This document shows, in pieces, positions 1-9,500 of a stretch of DNA of 26,690 nt. The stretch covers positions 1 through 26,690 of the forward strand of contig PMYJ01000001.1 of NCBI GenBank assembly GCA_003170875.1, written 5' to 3'. The DNA comes from Candidatus Dormiibacterota bacterium. GTDB taxonomy: Bacteria > Chloroflexota > Dormibacteria > Aeolococcales > Aeolococcaceae. Positions within the stretch are counted from its first letter, which is position 1; each line of letters begins with the position of its first letter. The notes beneath the pieces are model-generated. The model was not told the DNA's origin, did not search any database, and was given only the letters and a program-made list of their open reading frames with translations. The translations under genes were made by a program, and so were the position numbers.

Positions 1-23
1 TTCGACTCCCCGTGCGGGTACGC
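1..23. repeat. Left attachment site core (attL)
   Basis: The first 23 bases are identical to 26579-26601. They begin inside the T-loop of a tRNA (TTCGACT), continue through the T-stem CCCCG and an acceptor-like strand TGCGGGT, and end TACGC. The repeat may extend to the left of the window. The tRNA gene itself would then lie immediately upstream, read on the plus strand. Confidence 0.85.
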
Positions 24-74
24 GGGATTTTGAATTCAAAAGACAGGGATTATCAGGCGGCTGCATAGGGAACC

Positions 75-752
75 CTAGCGGGTTGATGCCCTTTTTGATG
101 CCAACGCACCGCGGTTGTCCCCGAGCCGTGAGGGCGGGCAAGCGATCTGGGCGCGGTAGTGGGCCACTTTGAGGCGAAGGCTCCCTTGGGCGACCGCACA
201 AGATTCTCGCGAACCCCTACCCGCAAACTCCCCCAGGGCGACCGCCACGATCCGGTCGACCCGGTTCCTCGCATGCCAAAGCTCCGCGCCAACTGACGCC
301 GGCTGCGCCCGCCCCGCCAGTGCTGGAGCAGCGCCGCCACGTCTGCCACCGCGAATCTCCTGCCGGCCATCGCTCCCTCTACGGGACCGCGAACGCCGCC
401 TGGGCATGCCTACCTGTCCCAGCTGCCGCGCTGGCCGACCCCGGCGCCCATGCAGCCTCAGTAACCACTCGGCCCCAGGATCGCGCAGGCGCCAACGAAC
501 ATTTCCCCGCACTGCTCTCACTGCTCCTTCACGAGCGAACCGCTCGATGGACCCGCCCACCGCGTTCGAGGCGTAGAGCGCAGCATCCATCGTCTTCCAG
601 GGGGTCTTCCCGGCAGTGACCAGCAGCCGTGCACGGAGGGCCCGCTCAGTGATCTCGCGCGAGGTCAGCGGTCCGTTCGCACCTCGCAGCACGGCCACCG
701 CCGCGTCGAGGAAGGTTCGGCCGGAAGCCGGAACGGCAGGCGAGTTACTCAT
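75..752 (-). CDS. HARE-HTH domain protein, 3' end probably altered
   Basis: The frame encodes 225 aa. Residues about 13-89 look like a HARE-HTH domain (HB1/ASXL/restriction endonuclease HTH): a TFLDAAVAVL helix, PLTSREITERAL, then a segment with KTPWKTMDAALY and a final wing ending VRWRLR. This domain is known from eukaryotic chromatin proteins and from bacterial restriction and modification proteins, where it is thought to help recognise modified DNA. The ATG overlaps the stop of the large helicase (ATGA, 749-752), so it is the fourth gene of the defence operon. After residue 90 the composition becomes Arg/Gly-rich and the frame runs through the IS21-like remnant, so the true protein may be about 90-100 aa or a truncated larger one. 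I am confident of the domain but not of the C-terminal half. Confidence 0.7.
   Translation of the reverse strand: MSNSPAVPASGRTFLDAAVAVLRGANGPLTSREITERALRARLLVTAGKTPWKTMDAALYASNAVGGSIERFAREGAVRAVRGNVRWRLRDPGAEWLLRLHGRRGRPARQLGQVGMPRRRSRSRRGSDGRQEIRGGRRGGAAPALAGRAQPASVGAELWHARNRVDRIVAVALGEFAGRGSRESCAVAQGSLRLKVAHYRAQIACPPSRLGDNRGALASKRASTR
83..102. promoter_or_regulatory. Putative integrase arm-type sites, left end
   Basis: The octamer TTGATGCC occurs at 83-90 and 95-102, 12 bp apart, in the same orientation. The same octamer occurs twice near the right end (26420-26427, 26431-26438) and nowhere else that I noticed. Paired octamers flanking both att cores are what tyrosine integrases of the lambda/Tn916 type use as arm sites. 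This is an inference from position and repetition. Confidence 0.6.
130..370 (-). pseudogene. 5' remnant of an IS21-family IstA-like transposase
   Basis: From ATG 370 the minus strand reads MAGRRFAVADVAALLQHW, then RSRRQLARSFGM. This resembles the N-terminal HTH of IS21-family IstA transposases as I remember them. Near 272 the natural continuation (ARNRVDRIVAVAL) is in another frame, so a one-base frameshift is likely. No DDE catalytic core or IstB follows before the end of the element, so this is a short decayed fragment. A GAGGGAG sequence just upstream of the ATG could be the old ribosome binding site. The right boundary of the fragment is not sharply visible. The remnant overlaps the 3' part of the HARE-HTH reading frame. 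Confidence 0.45.
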
Positions 753-3700
753 AGCAGCCCCGCCCTTCGAAGGGTATCTGCGAGTGCGTCAGCGTCCTGA
801 AGGCGCTCAGTCGGGACGCGGTAGCACCCCACGCCAGCGAGTGTGAGGCGCCGCATCGCCGCCAGCTGCCTCCGCCATGCCGTCGGATCGGCGATCCACC
901 TGTCCGCGTCGACCGCGATGACAGCGGCGGTGCCATCATCACGAACGGCCAGTGCAGTGACGGTCACGCTGTCAGCCCGCAAGACTCCAGATCCGGCGAA
1001 TCCACCAGCTCGGAGGGCCGAGAGCTCGCTAGGAAGCTGACCGGTCACCTCGACCGTAGCAAGCACGGGCGGGACCTCCAGCGCACGCTTGATTTCCGCA
1101 ACGACCCCCTCAGGGGCGTTTAGCATCTCCCAGGCCGTGTACTCGAGGACACGCCATCCCGCCGCCAGGGCCTCGTTCCGCTTGTCCTGGTCGGCGAGGA
1201 TCTGAGCGCTGTCCATGGAGTGGAACTCGCGACCATCGAGCAGGACCAGTAGGCGCTCCCCCGACCAGGAGAAGTCCATCTGGATGATCCCTCGCCCATC
1301 AACGGCCCTCAGGATGTTCTTGTCGCCGAACTCAGGTCGCCGAATCCCCGCTAACTCCAGCTGTCGGAAGAGCTCAGCCTCCACGAACGAGTCGAAGCGC
1401 TCGCGCTGCGACAAGGCGGGTTGCGGCCGCGTGGTGGCCGTCTGCGCCATCATGGCAAGCGTTGGCAGGATCAGCTGCTTGTCGAGCAACGCGTGCTCCC
1501 GCTGGTTCCAGTACTCCTTCAAACAGCGGTAGCACGCGCTTTCGCACTCACAAGCGGTCAAGTGGTCATGAGCCCGCGCCGCGATGTCGGGGAACCGCTC
1601 ATGCAGTCGCCGCAGGTATCCGGAGCCGCCTGGCAAGGTGTCATAGAAGATGAGTCGGGCAGCCGCTCCTTCGGCTGCTCCCAGCGGGCGGTCAATGGCA
1701 ACGAAATTCCCGATGGAGCGTGGCCCGACGAACATCTCCAACTGCAATCCCAGCTTGATCGCCTGCGCCATAGAGACCACCCAACGATAGTCGCCGCTTA
1801 GGTACTCGGTCGCAATCGGCAGCGGCAACGGGATCTCGAGGATGTCCCCCTCGACGGCCACGTGGAGATGGAGATTTCTGACGACCTCGGGGAACGGGTT
1901 CTCCGCGGGGTCGTCTCGAGGGAGCGGCCAGCCGGCAACGTGGCAGAATTCCGCGTGCCCTGTAGCGCTGCCTCGGAGCGGAGCAGGCCTGAGGGCATCA
2001 CTCCGAAGCTGTCCGGCGCTGCGATAGGTTCCGCAGACGAGGCAGACGGTGAAGCCCCGGGCCCCGTCGGAGATCAACCCCCGGTTGAAGATGTGGATGT
2101 GACGTCGTCGGCTTCGGCGCAGTTGCCATGGGCCAACATGAGTAACCACCTCCTCGTGGAGGCGGGCATCAATTCCGGGGGTCATGTCTTCGAGGACGGT
2201 CGCGGTTGCGTAGTGGGTGCGGTCGCGATACTCGTCCTCGTCGGTGATGTGGTCACCACTCAGAGCCTGGGCGGCCACGTACTCCACGTAGTGGTTGCGC
2301 CGCAGACTGCGAGGGGCAGATCCGTCATCCTCGCTGCAGTTGGGGCACGACGTCGCCAGCGCATTGCTGGTCATGAAGGAGCAGGTGTCGCAATGGGCGT
2401 ATGCCGTCGTGTGCTCGTGCGGGTCCTCCTTGGCCCCGCCGGCAAACAGGAGGCGGTTGACCGTGAGCTTGCGCCCGGCAACGTAGACCCGGTTTCCCGG
2501 TGCGTATTCCGTGATGCCAACGGCGGCAATTTGGCTGATCGCCTGCTGGCGATCGTCCATCACCCGGATCGTGCTGCCGGGGAAGCCATACCGCGGCAGA
2601 ACCCCCACCCGCGCCAGGAAGCTCAGCGGATAGTAGTCCCGGTCGTGGCGCATGGTCACCATGCGTCCGATGAGTTGCCCGAGCAGTCGATGCTCCTCGG
2701 CGCTGTTGAAGCGTCGGCTCGCCTTGATGCGGTCGTGCTCAAGGGCCAGCTGCTGGTACTCCTGGCACCACGTATTCAACCCCGAGGAGATGGCCTTGGG
2801 GAAGCCGTCCACGACCCGGTTGATCTCTTCGGGGGTCAACCAGCCGAGCCCGTCGTCAGCGAAGGCCCGCGTCGCGGACTGGACGACGTGGCGCCGTGTC
2901 TCGTCGTCGAGTTCTCGCGACAGGCGAGCCTCGATGTCACTCCGGAACTCTCCCGCGTCGTCGGCGATCTCGGACCACGACGTCGGGATCTCGGTACCGA
3001 GGTTCTCAAGGATGAGCGAATTGAGGTGGCGGCGGACCACCACATCGTTGTCGAGCAGGATGACCGGGGGTCGGATGACACCAGTGATCATCTCGGCCGG
3101 CTCGCTGAAGAAGTAGCTGTCGTGCGGGCCCTGACCGGCATGGCTCAGCACGAGCGCGATGCGCCGCTCCCGACCGGCACGACCAGCCCGCTGGGCGTAG
3201 TTCGCCGGGGTCGGCGGGATATTGCGCATCACCAGGGCAACAAGGTCGGGGAGGTCGACGCCGAGCTCCAGGGTCGGGGTGCAGACGAGAACGTTGACGC
3301 CCTGTCGATTGAACTGCTGCTCGATACGCTCGCGGAGTGCGCCCGGAAGCTGTCCCGAGTGCTCGACTGCGAGCATCGGCTTCGGTTCCTGCTCGGCGTA
3401 GAGCTGGACATAGTAGCTGCTCGGATCTGCGGACACAGGGCGAGGGATGCCGCGGCAGCGATAGCCGAGACAGATCTGATGGCCGTCCGCCCCCAAGAGC
3501 GGCGCCAGGCGAGCACGGCCGCAGTTGTCGCAGCGCCACATAGCATCGACCGCGACGACTTCGACGCGATCGCGATCGACGAGGAACGCCGGCGTCGTGC
3601 TCGCGCCTCGCTCGCGCTCCTCGCCAATCCGCGTCTCATTGATGAACCGCGCACGCACCAGCTCTGCGACAGCGGTATCGATGAGCGCATGCCGCTGCTC

Positions 3701-6529
3701 CACTGAGGCCTGCGGGTACACACGGCTGATCACATCGTCGATGGCTGTTCGCGTGCCTTTCTCGTTGTACCACGCCTTAATTTCGTAGCGAGGCCGCCGG
3801 GCGCGGCGGCGGCTGAAGCCGACGGGGATGCGCGTGAAACGTGTCGCTAGCGCCTCTCCCTCTGCGACAGAGGGCGCGCGCTGGCTGAGATACTGGGTGA
3901 AGGGGTCGTAGTCGACCGCCTTCGAGTAGCGCATGACGTCGAGGATGGCGGTGAGCAGCTCCTCGACTTGCTGGCGCACGAGTGGATAGTCGAGTCGCGA
4001 GAAGGCCGGAGTGGCTTGGTCGACCAGGTCAGCAAGGCGAGAGTAGGTGACGCCGGCGAGCCCTTCTCGCTCAAGAGAGTTGCGCTGCTGAGCTAGAGCA
4101 GAAAACTCAAGGAAGAGCGACCATCGAAGGCGCTGTTCGGTCCGGCGCCGATCGCGGCTCGTCGGGATCATCCCCGACTGGAAGAATCCCTCCTCGGTGA
4201 CCTGCCGGCTGTCAAGTGGGATGAGGAGGTTGTAGGCCTCCAGTTCGCCGCGCTCCTCGATGGTGTGATTAAGCACCCGAGGAGCGAGCTCCTCGATGGT
4301 CATCGGTCGCCCCTCGGCGCGCAGGGTCGAGCACGCGAGCTGGCGGCGAGCGAAACTGTGGTGGCGCTCACGGAGGAAGCCCGCCTGGTGTGCCGTGTCC
4401 TGACGGGAGTCGGCGAATATCAGCGTCCGCCGCTCCTCCGGGCTCAGCTCGTCAAAGAGCGCGGTGGCGAGAACCGCGATCGAACTACTCGCACCCGAGC
4501 GCAGGGGAGTGATGATCTGGGCGGAGTTGCCCTTGCCGGTGCTCCGGCAAACGGGGCAGCGCGTCCCGCCCAGGAAGGCACGAGCCGCTATCGCCGGAGC
4601 ACCCTGGCAGCTGGGCCTGGGGCAGTCTGGCGTCGAAGCGGGCCGGAGAGTGCGACAAGCGCTGCAGACGAGAACAGGGAGCGTGGTGACAGTGCCGTCA
4701 CCCGTCGCGCCGGACCGGGCAGACCCTGGATCACCGACACCCGTGCCGTCGGCTTCGTCCCCCGGCGTGCCGTCTTCGTCCTCCCCCTCGATGTTCTCGG
4801 CTCTGTCGGCCTCTTCCGTCGCCTCAGAAGAAGCATTCGCCATCGACGCCTCTACGATCGGAGGCACCGGCTGGAGAACAACGAGGTCGAAGCCCGAGGC
4901 CCCCTCGATCTCCGGAGAAAGAGCCTGGTGGAGGAGGCGATCGAGCGCCCGCGCGAAGGCGCCTTTCTTGCGCTCGACAGGGACACCGAGGTCCACGCGG
5001 CCAATCCAATAGTCCTGGCCACAGGTGCGGCAGACCGCGAGGGGCAGCGCCGCCCGCCCAACGCCATGAGCTGGGCAGGGGCCGCACTCATGGCGCCCGT
5101 CCGGCAGCAGGATGCCGCAGTTCGGGTCCAGGCAGCGGTGCAGCTGCGACAGGGAGCGCATGATCAGATGGACCTTCGGCCGAAACCGGGGCTCGGAAGG
5201 CTCACCCTCAGGGCGTCGGCGGAGCGCAGCTGCACCGACGAGGAGAATCGCGGCGGCCTCGTTTCGCAGGACGTCCTCCGCCAGCTGGGCGCGGCCGGGC
5301 AACTCGCGCAGCATATCGGTCAGGGAGGACACCGGTCGTGGGACGGCGAGCCGCCGCTCGATCTCGATCAGGAGGGGGTGGCGCGCGACCGCGTCGTAGA
5401 GAGCGTACGGCAGCTCCTCGTCGCTGAAGCGATCGAAGGGAAGACCAAAAAGAGCTGTAGCTAGCCCCCGAAGGCGCTCCGGGTCGCCGACATCGCCCTC
5501 GACCAGGTCGCCGGTGATCATGGCGTGGGGAGGTTCGGGTGCATAAGTGGCATCAGCCACAGGGGCCGGCTCCTCGACGACAACCGCGTCACCGCCGAAG
5601 GGCTCTCCGAACAGCGTGCTTGCGAAGGCAACGAGGCCAGCGGTATCTCCCTCGCTCTGTAGGGTCGCCGACGTGCCGATGCAGATGAGCTGACCCCGCT
5701 CGACACCCACGTGCTGCTTGAGACGACGGAGCAAGCACGCCACCTCGGTACCCGGGATGCCTTGGAAGGTGTGGACCTCGTCAATGACCACGAACTGCAG
5801 TGGCGCGTGAGTAAAGAGCGCCGTTCTCTCGTCCTTCCGGGTCAGGAGCAATTCCAGCATGGTGTGATTAGTGAGCAAGATATTGGGTGGGTGAGCCAGC
5901 ATCTCCTCGCGGTAGTAGCGCTCCCCACCTGGCGCATCCGCGGGCCGCAGCGGCTGCCCCTCTTTCTCGGCCCGCTCTGCGCTCTGGGGAGCCTCACCGG
6001 TAAAGCGGCCAAAGCTCACATCCGGCGTGTCGCGTAGCAGCCGCCGCAGTCGCTTCAGCTGGTCATTGGCGAGCGCGTTCATCGGATAGAGGATCAGCGC
6101 CTTGACGCCCTCTCCTGGATGGCGCAGGCAGTGGTCGATGATGGGCACGAGGAACGCCTCAGTCTTCCCGGAGCCGGTGCTCGTCGAGATGACGGTGCTT
6201 CGACCGGCTGTCAGCGTCGAGAGTCGCTCGATGGCTCGGCTCTGATGGTCATGGAGCTGCTCGAACCCGAAGTGGACGCGCTCGGTCAGCTCTCGAGAGA
6301 TAACGCCCTCGGCAACGAGGTCGGCGAAGCCGCGGCCCGGTTTGGGATTCCGCGATAGAGACACGTACGGCTCCTGCCACAGGAGCCCCTGCTCCATAAC
6401 CAGTCGGTCGAACTCGGCGCGAAGCTCCGGCCGCCGCAAGGGGAAGGACGTAGTGATGTAGCTGTGGTAGGCGGACTTCAGGTTCTCGGCGGCGATGAAC
6501 GGCTGCAGCTGACGCTCAGGGACCGTCAT
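749..6529 (-). CDS. Giant SF2 helicase with zinc clusters, DUF1998/MZB module and C-terminal Vsr/DUF559-like nuclease
   Basis: The 1926-aa product is a DEAD/DEAH helicase of the MrfA/DruE/DrmA type. Visible motifs are Walker A STGSGKT (about 117-123), DEVH (250-253), SAT (287-289), RTLIFADSRQ (701-710) and, after a very large insert, TPTLELGVDLP and QRAGRAGR (1084-1120). Paired cysteines suggest zinc ribbons near 466-503, 622-661 and 1000-1025. An acidic linker spans about 565-610. The four-cysteine MZB/DUF1998 cluster is at 1660-1669 (CECESACYRC). Residues 1711-1817 resemble Vsr/DUF559 nucleases: Asp1752, LLDGREFH (Asp1765), DQDKRNEAL and GWRVLEYT. A further domain of about 109 aa follows. 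The ATG overlaps the methyltransferase stop (ATGA). It probably translocates on DNA and cuts foreign DNA. It resembles Druantia DruE and a DrmA-DrmB fusion; the family assignment is inferred. Confidence 0.93.
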   Translation of the reverse strand: MTVPERQLQPFIAAENLKSAYHSYITTSFPLRRPELRAEFDRLVMEQGLLWQEPYVSLSRNPKPGRGFADLVAEGVISRELTERVHFGFEQLHDHQSRAIERLSTLTAGRSTVISTSTGSGKTEAFLVPIIDHCLRHPGEGVKALILYPMNALANDQLKRLRRLLRDTPDVSFGRFTGEAPQSAERAEKEGQPLRPADAPGGERYYREEMLAHPPNILLTNHTMLELLLTRKDERTALFTHAPLQFVVIDEVHTFQGIPGTEVACLLRRLKQHVGVERGQLICIGTSATLQSEGDTAGLVAFASTLFGEPFGGDAVVVEEPAPVADATYAPEPPHAMITGDLVEGDVGDPERLRGLATALFGLPFDRFSDEELPYALYDAVARHPLLIEIERRLAVPRPVSSLTDMLRELPGRAQLAEDVLRNEAAAILLVGAAALRRRPEGEPSEPRFRPKVHLIMRSLSQLHRCLDPNCGILLPDGRHECGPCPAHGVGRAALPLAVCRTCGQDYWIGRVDLGVPVERKKGAFARALDRLLHQALSPEIEGASGFDLVVLQPVPPIVEASMANASSEATEEADRAENIEGEDEDGTPGDEADGTGVGDPGSARSGATGDGTVTTLPVLVCSACRTLRPASTPDCPRPSCQGAPAIAARAFLGGTRCPVCRSTGKGNSAQIITPLRSGASSSIAVLATALFDELSPEERRTLIFADSRQDTAHQAGFLRERHHSFARRQLACSTLRAEGRPMTIEELAPRVLNHTIEERGELEAYNLLIPLDSRQVTEEGFFQSGMIPTSRDRRRTEQRLRWSLFLEFSALAQQRNSLEREGLAGVTYSRLADLVDQATPAFSRLDYPLVRQQVEELLTAILDVMRYSKAVDYDPFTQYLSQRAPSVAEGEALATRFTRIPVGFSRRRARRPRYEIKAWYNEKGTRTAIDDVISRVYPQASVEQRHALIDTAVAELVRARFINETRIGEERERGASTTPAFLVDRDRVEVVAVDAMWRCDNCGRARLAPLLGADGHQICLGYRCRGIPRPVSADPSSYYVQLYAEQEPKPMLAVEHSGQLPGALRERIEQQFNRQGVNVLVCTPTLELGVDLPDLVALVMRNIPPTPANYAQRAGRAGRERRIALVLSHAGQGPHDSYFFSEPAEMITGVIRPPVILLDNDVVVRRHLNSLILENLGTEIPTSWSEIADDAGEFRSDIEARLSRELDDETRRHVVQSATRAFADDGLGWLTPEEINRVVDGFPKAISSGLNTWCQEYQQLALEHDRIKASRRFNSAEEHRLLGQLIGRMVTMRHDRDYYPLSFLARVGVLPRYGFPGSTIRVMDDRQQAISQIAAVGITEYAPGNRVYVAGRKLTVNRLLFAGGAKEDPHEHTTAYAHCDTCSFMTSNALATSCPNCSEDDGSAPRSLRRNHYVEYVAAQALSGDHITDEDEYRDRTHYATATVLEDMTPGIDARLHEEVVTHVGPWQLRRSRRRHIHIFNRGLISDGARGFTVCLVCGTYRSAGQLRSDALRPAPLRGSATGHAEFCHVAGWPLPRDDPAENPFPEVVRNLHLHVAVEGDILEIPLPLPIATEYLSGDYRWVVSMAQAIKLGLQLEMFVGPRSIGNFVAIDRPLGAAEGAAARLIFYDTLPGGSGYLRRLHERFPDIAARAHDHLTACECESACYRCLKEYWNQREHALLDKQLILPTLAMMAQTATTRPQPALSQRERFDSFVEAELFRQLELAGIRRPEFGDKNILRAVDGRGIIQMDFSWSGERLLVLLDGREFHSMDSAQILADQDKRNEALAAGWRVLEYTAWEMLNAPEGVVAEIKRALEVPPVLATVEVTGQLPSELSALRAGGFAGSGVLRADSVTVTALAVRDDGTAAVIAVDADRWIADPTAWRRQLAAMRRLTLAGVGCYRVPTERLQDADALADTLRRAGLL

Positions 6530-9500
6530 GAGTCATCCTCACCGGCAGTGTCCGCCACCATCAACTCATACACCTCGCCAGCCTCCTCCGGCTCAACGTC
6601 CTCGGCCCATTGGCGCGACTGATCAGCCTGCGGCAGCTCCACGTAGGGAACCGCTCCGACCTCGAGGGCTCGATCAGCGCGCTGACGCGCGTCGCCAATA
6701 CCGCCCAGTGACTGACGCCCCACGGCCGCGAACAGGGCGCCGACGTCCACTCTTGCGGCACCCAGCCGGTGCCCGTACTCGGCAAGCACGAGGTCCCGGG
6801 TCACAGTGCTCCGCTCCTCACCGGGAAGGGGCTGCTGCTCCCGGTCCAGCTGGGGGAAGGTACTTAGCACGTAGGTCGCCTCCTCCAGGGAGAACTCATA
6901 GAGCTGGAAGATCGCGGCGTCGAGCCGCGCCCTCGCACGCCACCATTCGACCTTCTCACCCGGCATTCCGCACGCGTCTTCGGCCTGGCCCCGCAGCCAG
7001 TCGGGTTGCAGTGCGGCGATGGCGAGCGGGAGCAGCGGCTCCAACGCGGAGGGCGGTGGGACTGGCTGGGCAAGCAGCGGTCCGAACGTCATCGCGCCGA
7101 TGCCCTGCGTGCGCATCTGCCAGTCGAAGCAGAAGCTGGTCCACAGCGCAGCGAGAGCGACCATCGCGCGCGGCGCTAGTGAGCCGGCCCGGACGTAAGG
7201 CAGCTTGTGCTTGCTTGCCACCTCCGCCGGGATGATCGCCGCTACCATGGTCCGTCGGTCGATGATTCTGGCGACGTCGCGCCACGCCACCCGGAGAGTG
7301 GCATTCGAGCGAACGCCCTTATACTCTTGCTGCGGCCGGAGAAGCATGTCGACATCCGTTTGGCTGATCCAGAGCTTCGGATCCGTGAAGCCGTAGAAGA
7401 GCTGCCAGACGTTCCGCCCTTCCAGCAGTGGGACGTAGACGGTGCCCTGACGCTCGATTCGGGTCTCTCCAGTCCGCACTCCCCCGGACCCCAGGAGAGC
7501 GTCGCGGTGAAAGAAGTGCTCGCGGTGAGTGCTGCTGTCGATCTCGCGACCGAAGTCTGCGGTCCAGCCGCTGCCAGGATCACTGAGTCGGGGGAAGCGG
7601 GCGTAGGTCCGGCTTAGCAGCTCGCCATCCCGGGCGCTGGTGATGGTCGGCGGCGCCAACGTCTCGGGTGCGATCGCCTTAACCATCGAGAGAGGAAGCC
7701 GGATGGCTCCGGTGGGGAGCCGCTCAATGGTCTCGACGAGCTGGGGCAACGGCAGGCTTCGCCAGCCACCGTCCTCGCGCTTGCCGACGAGGAACAGGCA
7801 GGGCAGTTCTGGGACCGGAGCCTCCCGGGTCACGTGGACCAAACAGAACTCCATCCGGTCAGTAATGCCCGGGTACGTCTTGCGCTCGTTGTCGCTTAGC
7901 AGGAGGAAGCGGAGCTGGTACTCCAAGAAGGCGGCACGGCGCAGAGCGGCGGCGTTCGGCTTGAGAACAAAGGCGCCGGCAAGGACCAGGGCACAACTCC
8001 CCCCAGGTGCGAGGCCACCCACTCCACGCTCGAAGAAGAGCTGGTAGGTGTTGACATAGCCGCCTGCCCCTGACCGCCAGTGGTAGATCCCACTGTCGGC
8101 GAGGAAGCCCGCCTCCTGTTCGCGCAGCAGCACCTCAGCGTTCCAGGCGACGCCGACGTCTGGCCGATCGTGCACAAGGGCGGCGATCCGAGCATCGAGG
8201 GCCTTGCCCTCCAGCGCGACCGTTTCAGCGTCGACGGGGGCGAAGAACTCGTCGCGGTCACTATTGACCGTCTCCCAGGGCGGGTTGCCGACCACTACGG
8301 CGTAGCCGCCGGCAGCCTCCACTTCAGGGAACTCCAGCCAGCGGTGGAGGAAACGGCGCTCCATCGCGACGTTACGGCCTACCGCGCGCTGCCCCTCTTG
8401 CATCGGTGTCAGGCTCACCGCCCGCTCCCCCCGCGCCGCGGCAAGAAGCTCTGCAGCGATGTCGCGGTATTGCCCGGTGTCGGGTGGGGCCACGACCGCA
8501 GCCTCAGGCCAGAACCACACGGCGCACCATAGATCCGCGACCTCGCGAAGCACCGCATTGATCGGCTGGGCGATCGCCTCAGCGTAGGCTCTTGCCTTCT
8601 CGACCTCGAGGCGCTGCTTCATCTCGATGGGTGCCTCAGCGCTGAGCACTTGAGTGGCGATCTGGCCGTGAAGCTGACGTAGCTCCGTCATCGCCTCCTC
8701 CAAGGAAGTGCGCAGAGCCTCCCCGAACCAGTCAACCTGCCCGGTATCGGCGTCTCGCGCGAGCGCTCGTAGGGCGCTCGCGTTCCTCTTACGAGCCTCG
8801 CGGAGGGTGGACTTCCATGCTGGAGGGGCACTAGGCCGGATCGCGGCGAACGCCGAATCCGGGATGCGGTCTAGTCGCGGTCCCTCGCCACTCATCGTGT
8901 CGGGGGCTCCGATCAGGGCGTTCCCACGCCGCAGGTGGGCGTCAAGGAAGGACAGCGGTTCAGTGACCGCCAGCGTCTCCAGCCAGAGTGAAACCTTGGC
9001 CAGCTCGACGGCCATGGGGTTGAGGTCGATTCCGTAGATGCATCGCTGGGCGATGAGGCGTTTCACCGCCGCCATTTCCTCCGGGAGCAGGCGCTCTTCC
9101 CCCGCGCCCGCCGCCTGGAGAGCGTCTCGATACGCGTTCGCGAGGAGGTGGACGGCGTGGACGAGGAAGGCTCCCGAGCCCATCGCCTGGTCGATCACCG
9201 TGACGTTGAGGATCTCTTCCGGCGATCGGCTTGTCCTTCCACTATCCTCGCGCTTCGCGCAGCCAGCAATGATGGGGCTGACGAGCGGCTCGATGGCCTT
9301 CTGGACCATGACCTTGGCAAGCGGCGACGGTGTGTAGTACGAGCCGCTGGCCTTGCGCCGGGCACCCTGGGCCCGGACGATGAAGCTGCCGGCCGGGATC
9401 ACCTCGTCGCTCACCTGGGCGAGCCTTCGACTCGCCTCCACCGAGACCTGGGGAACCAGCAGCACCTCTCCCGTCGGTTTGTCGTTCCGGGTGAGGCGCG

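Noticed and set aside
1862..3706. Long plus-strand frame of 614 codons opposite the giant helicase gene
   Set aside because: It is a shadow of the minus-strand gene, which has clear helicase motifs. The plus frame has no recognisable domain, and long antisense frames are expected at this GC content.
4265..5464. Plus-strand frame of 399 codons opposite the helicase gene
   Set aside because: Arg/Gly-rich translation without motifs, antisense to the zinc-cluster region of the helicase.
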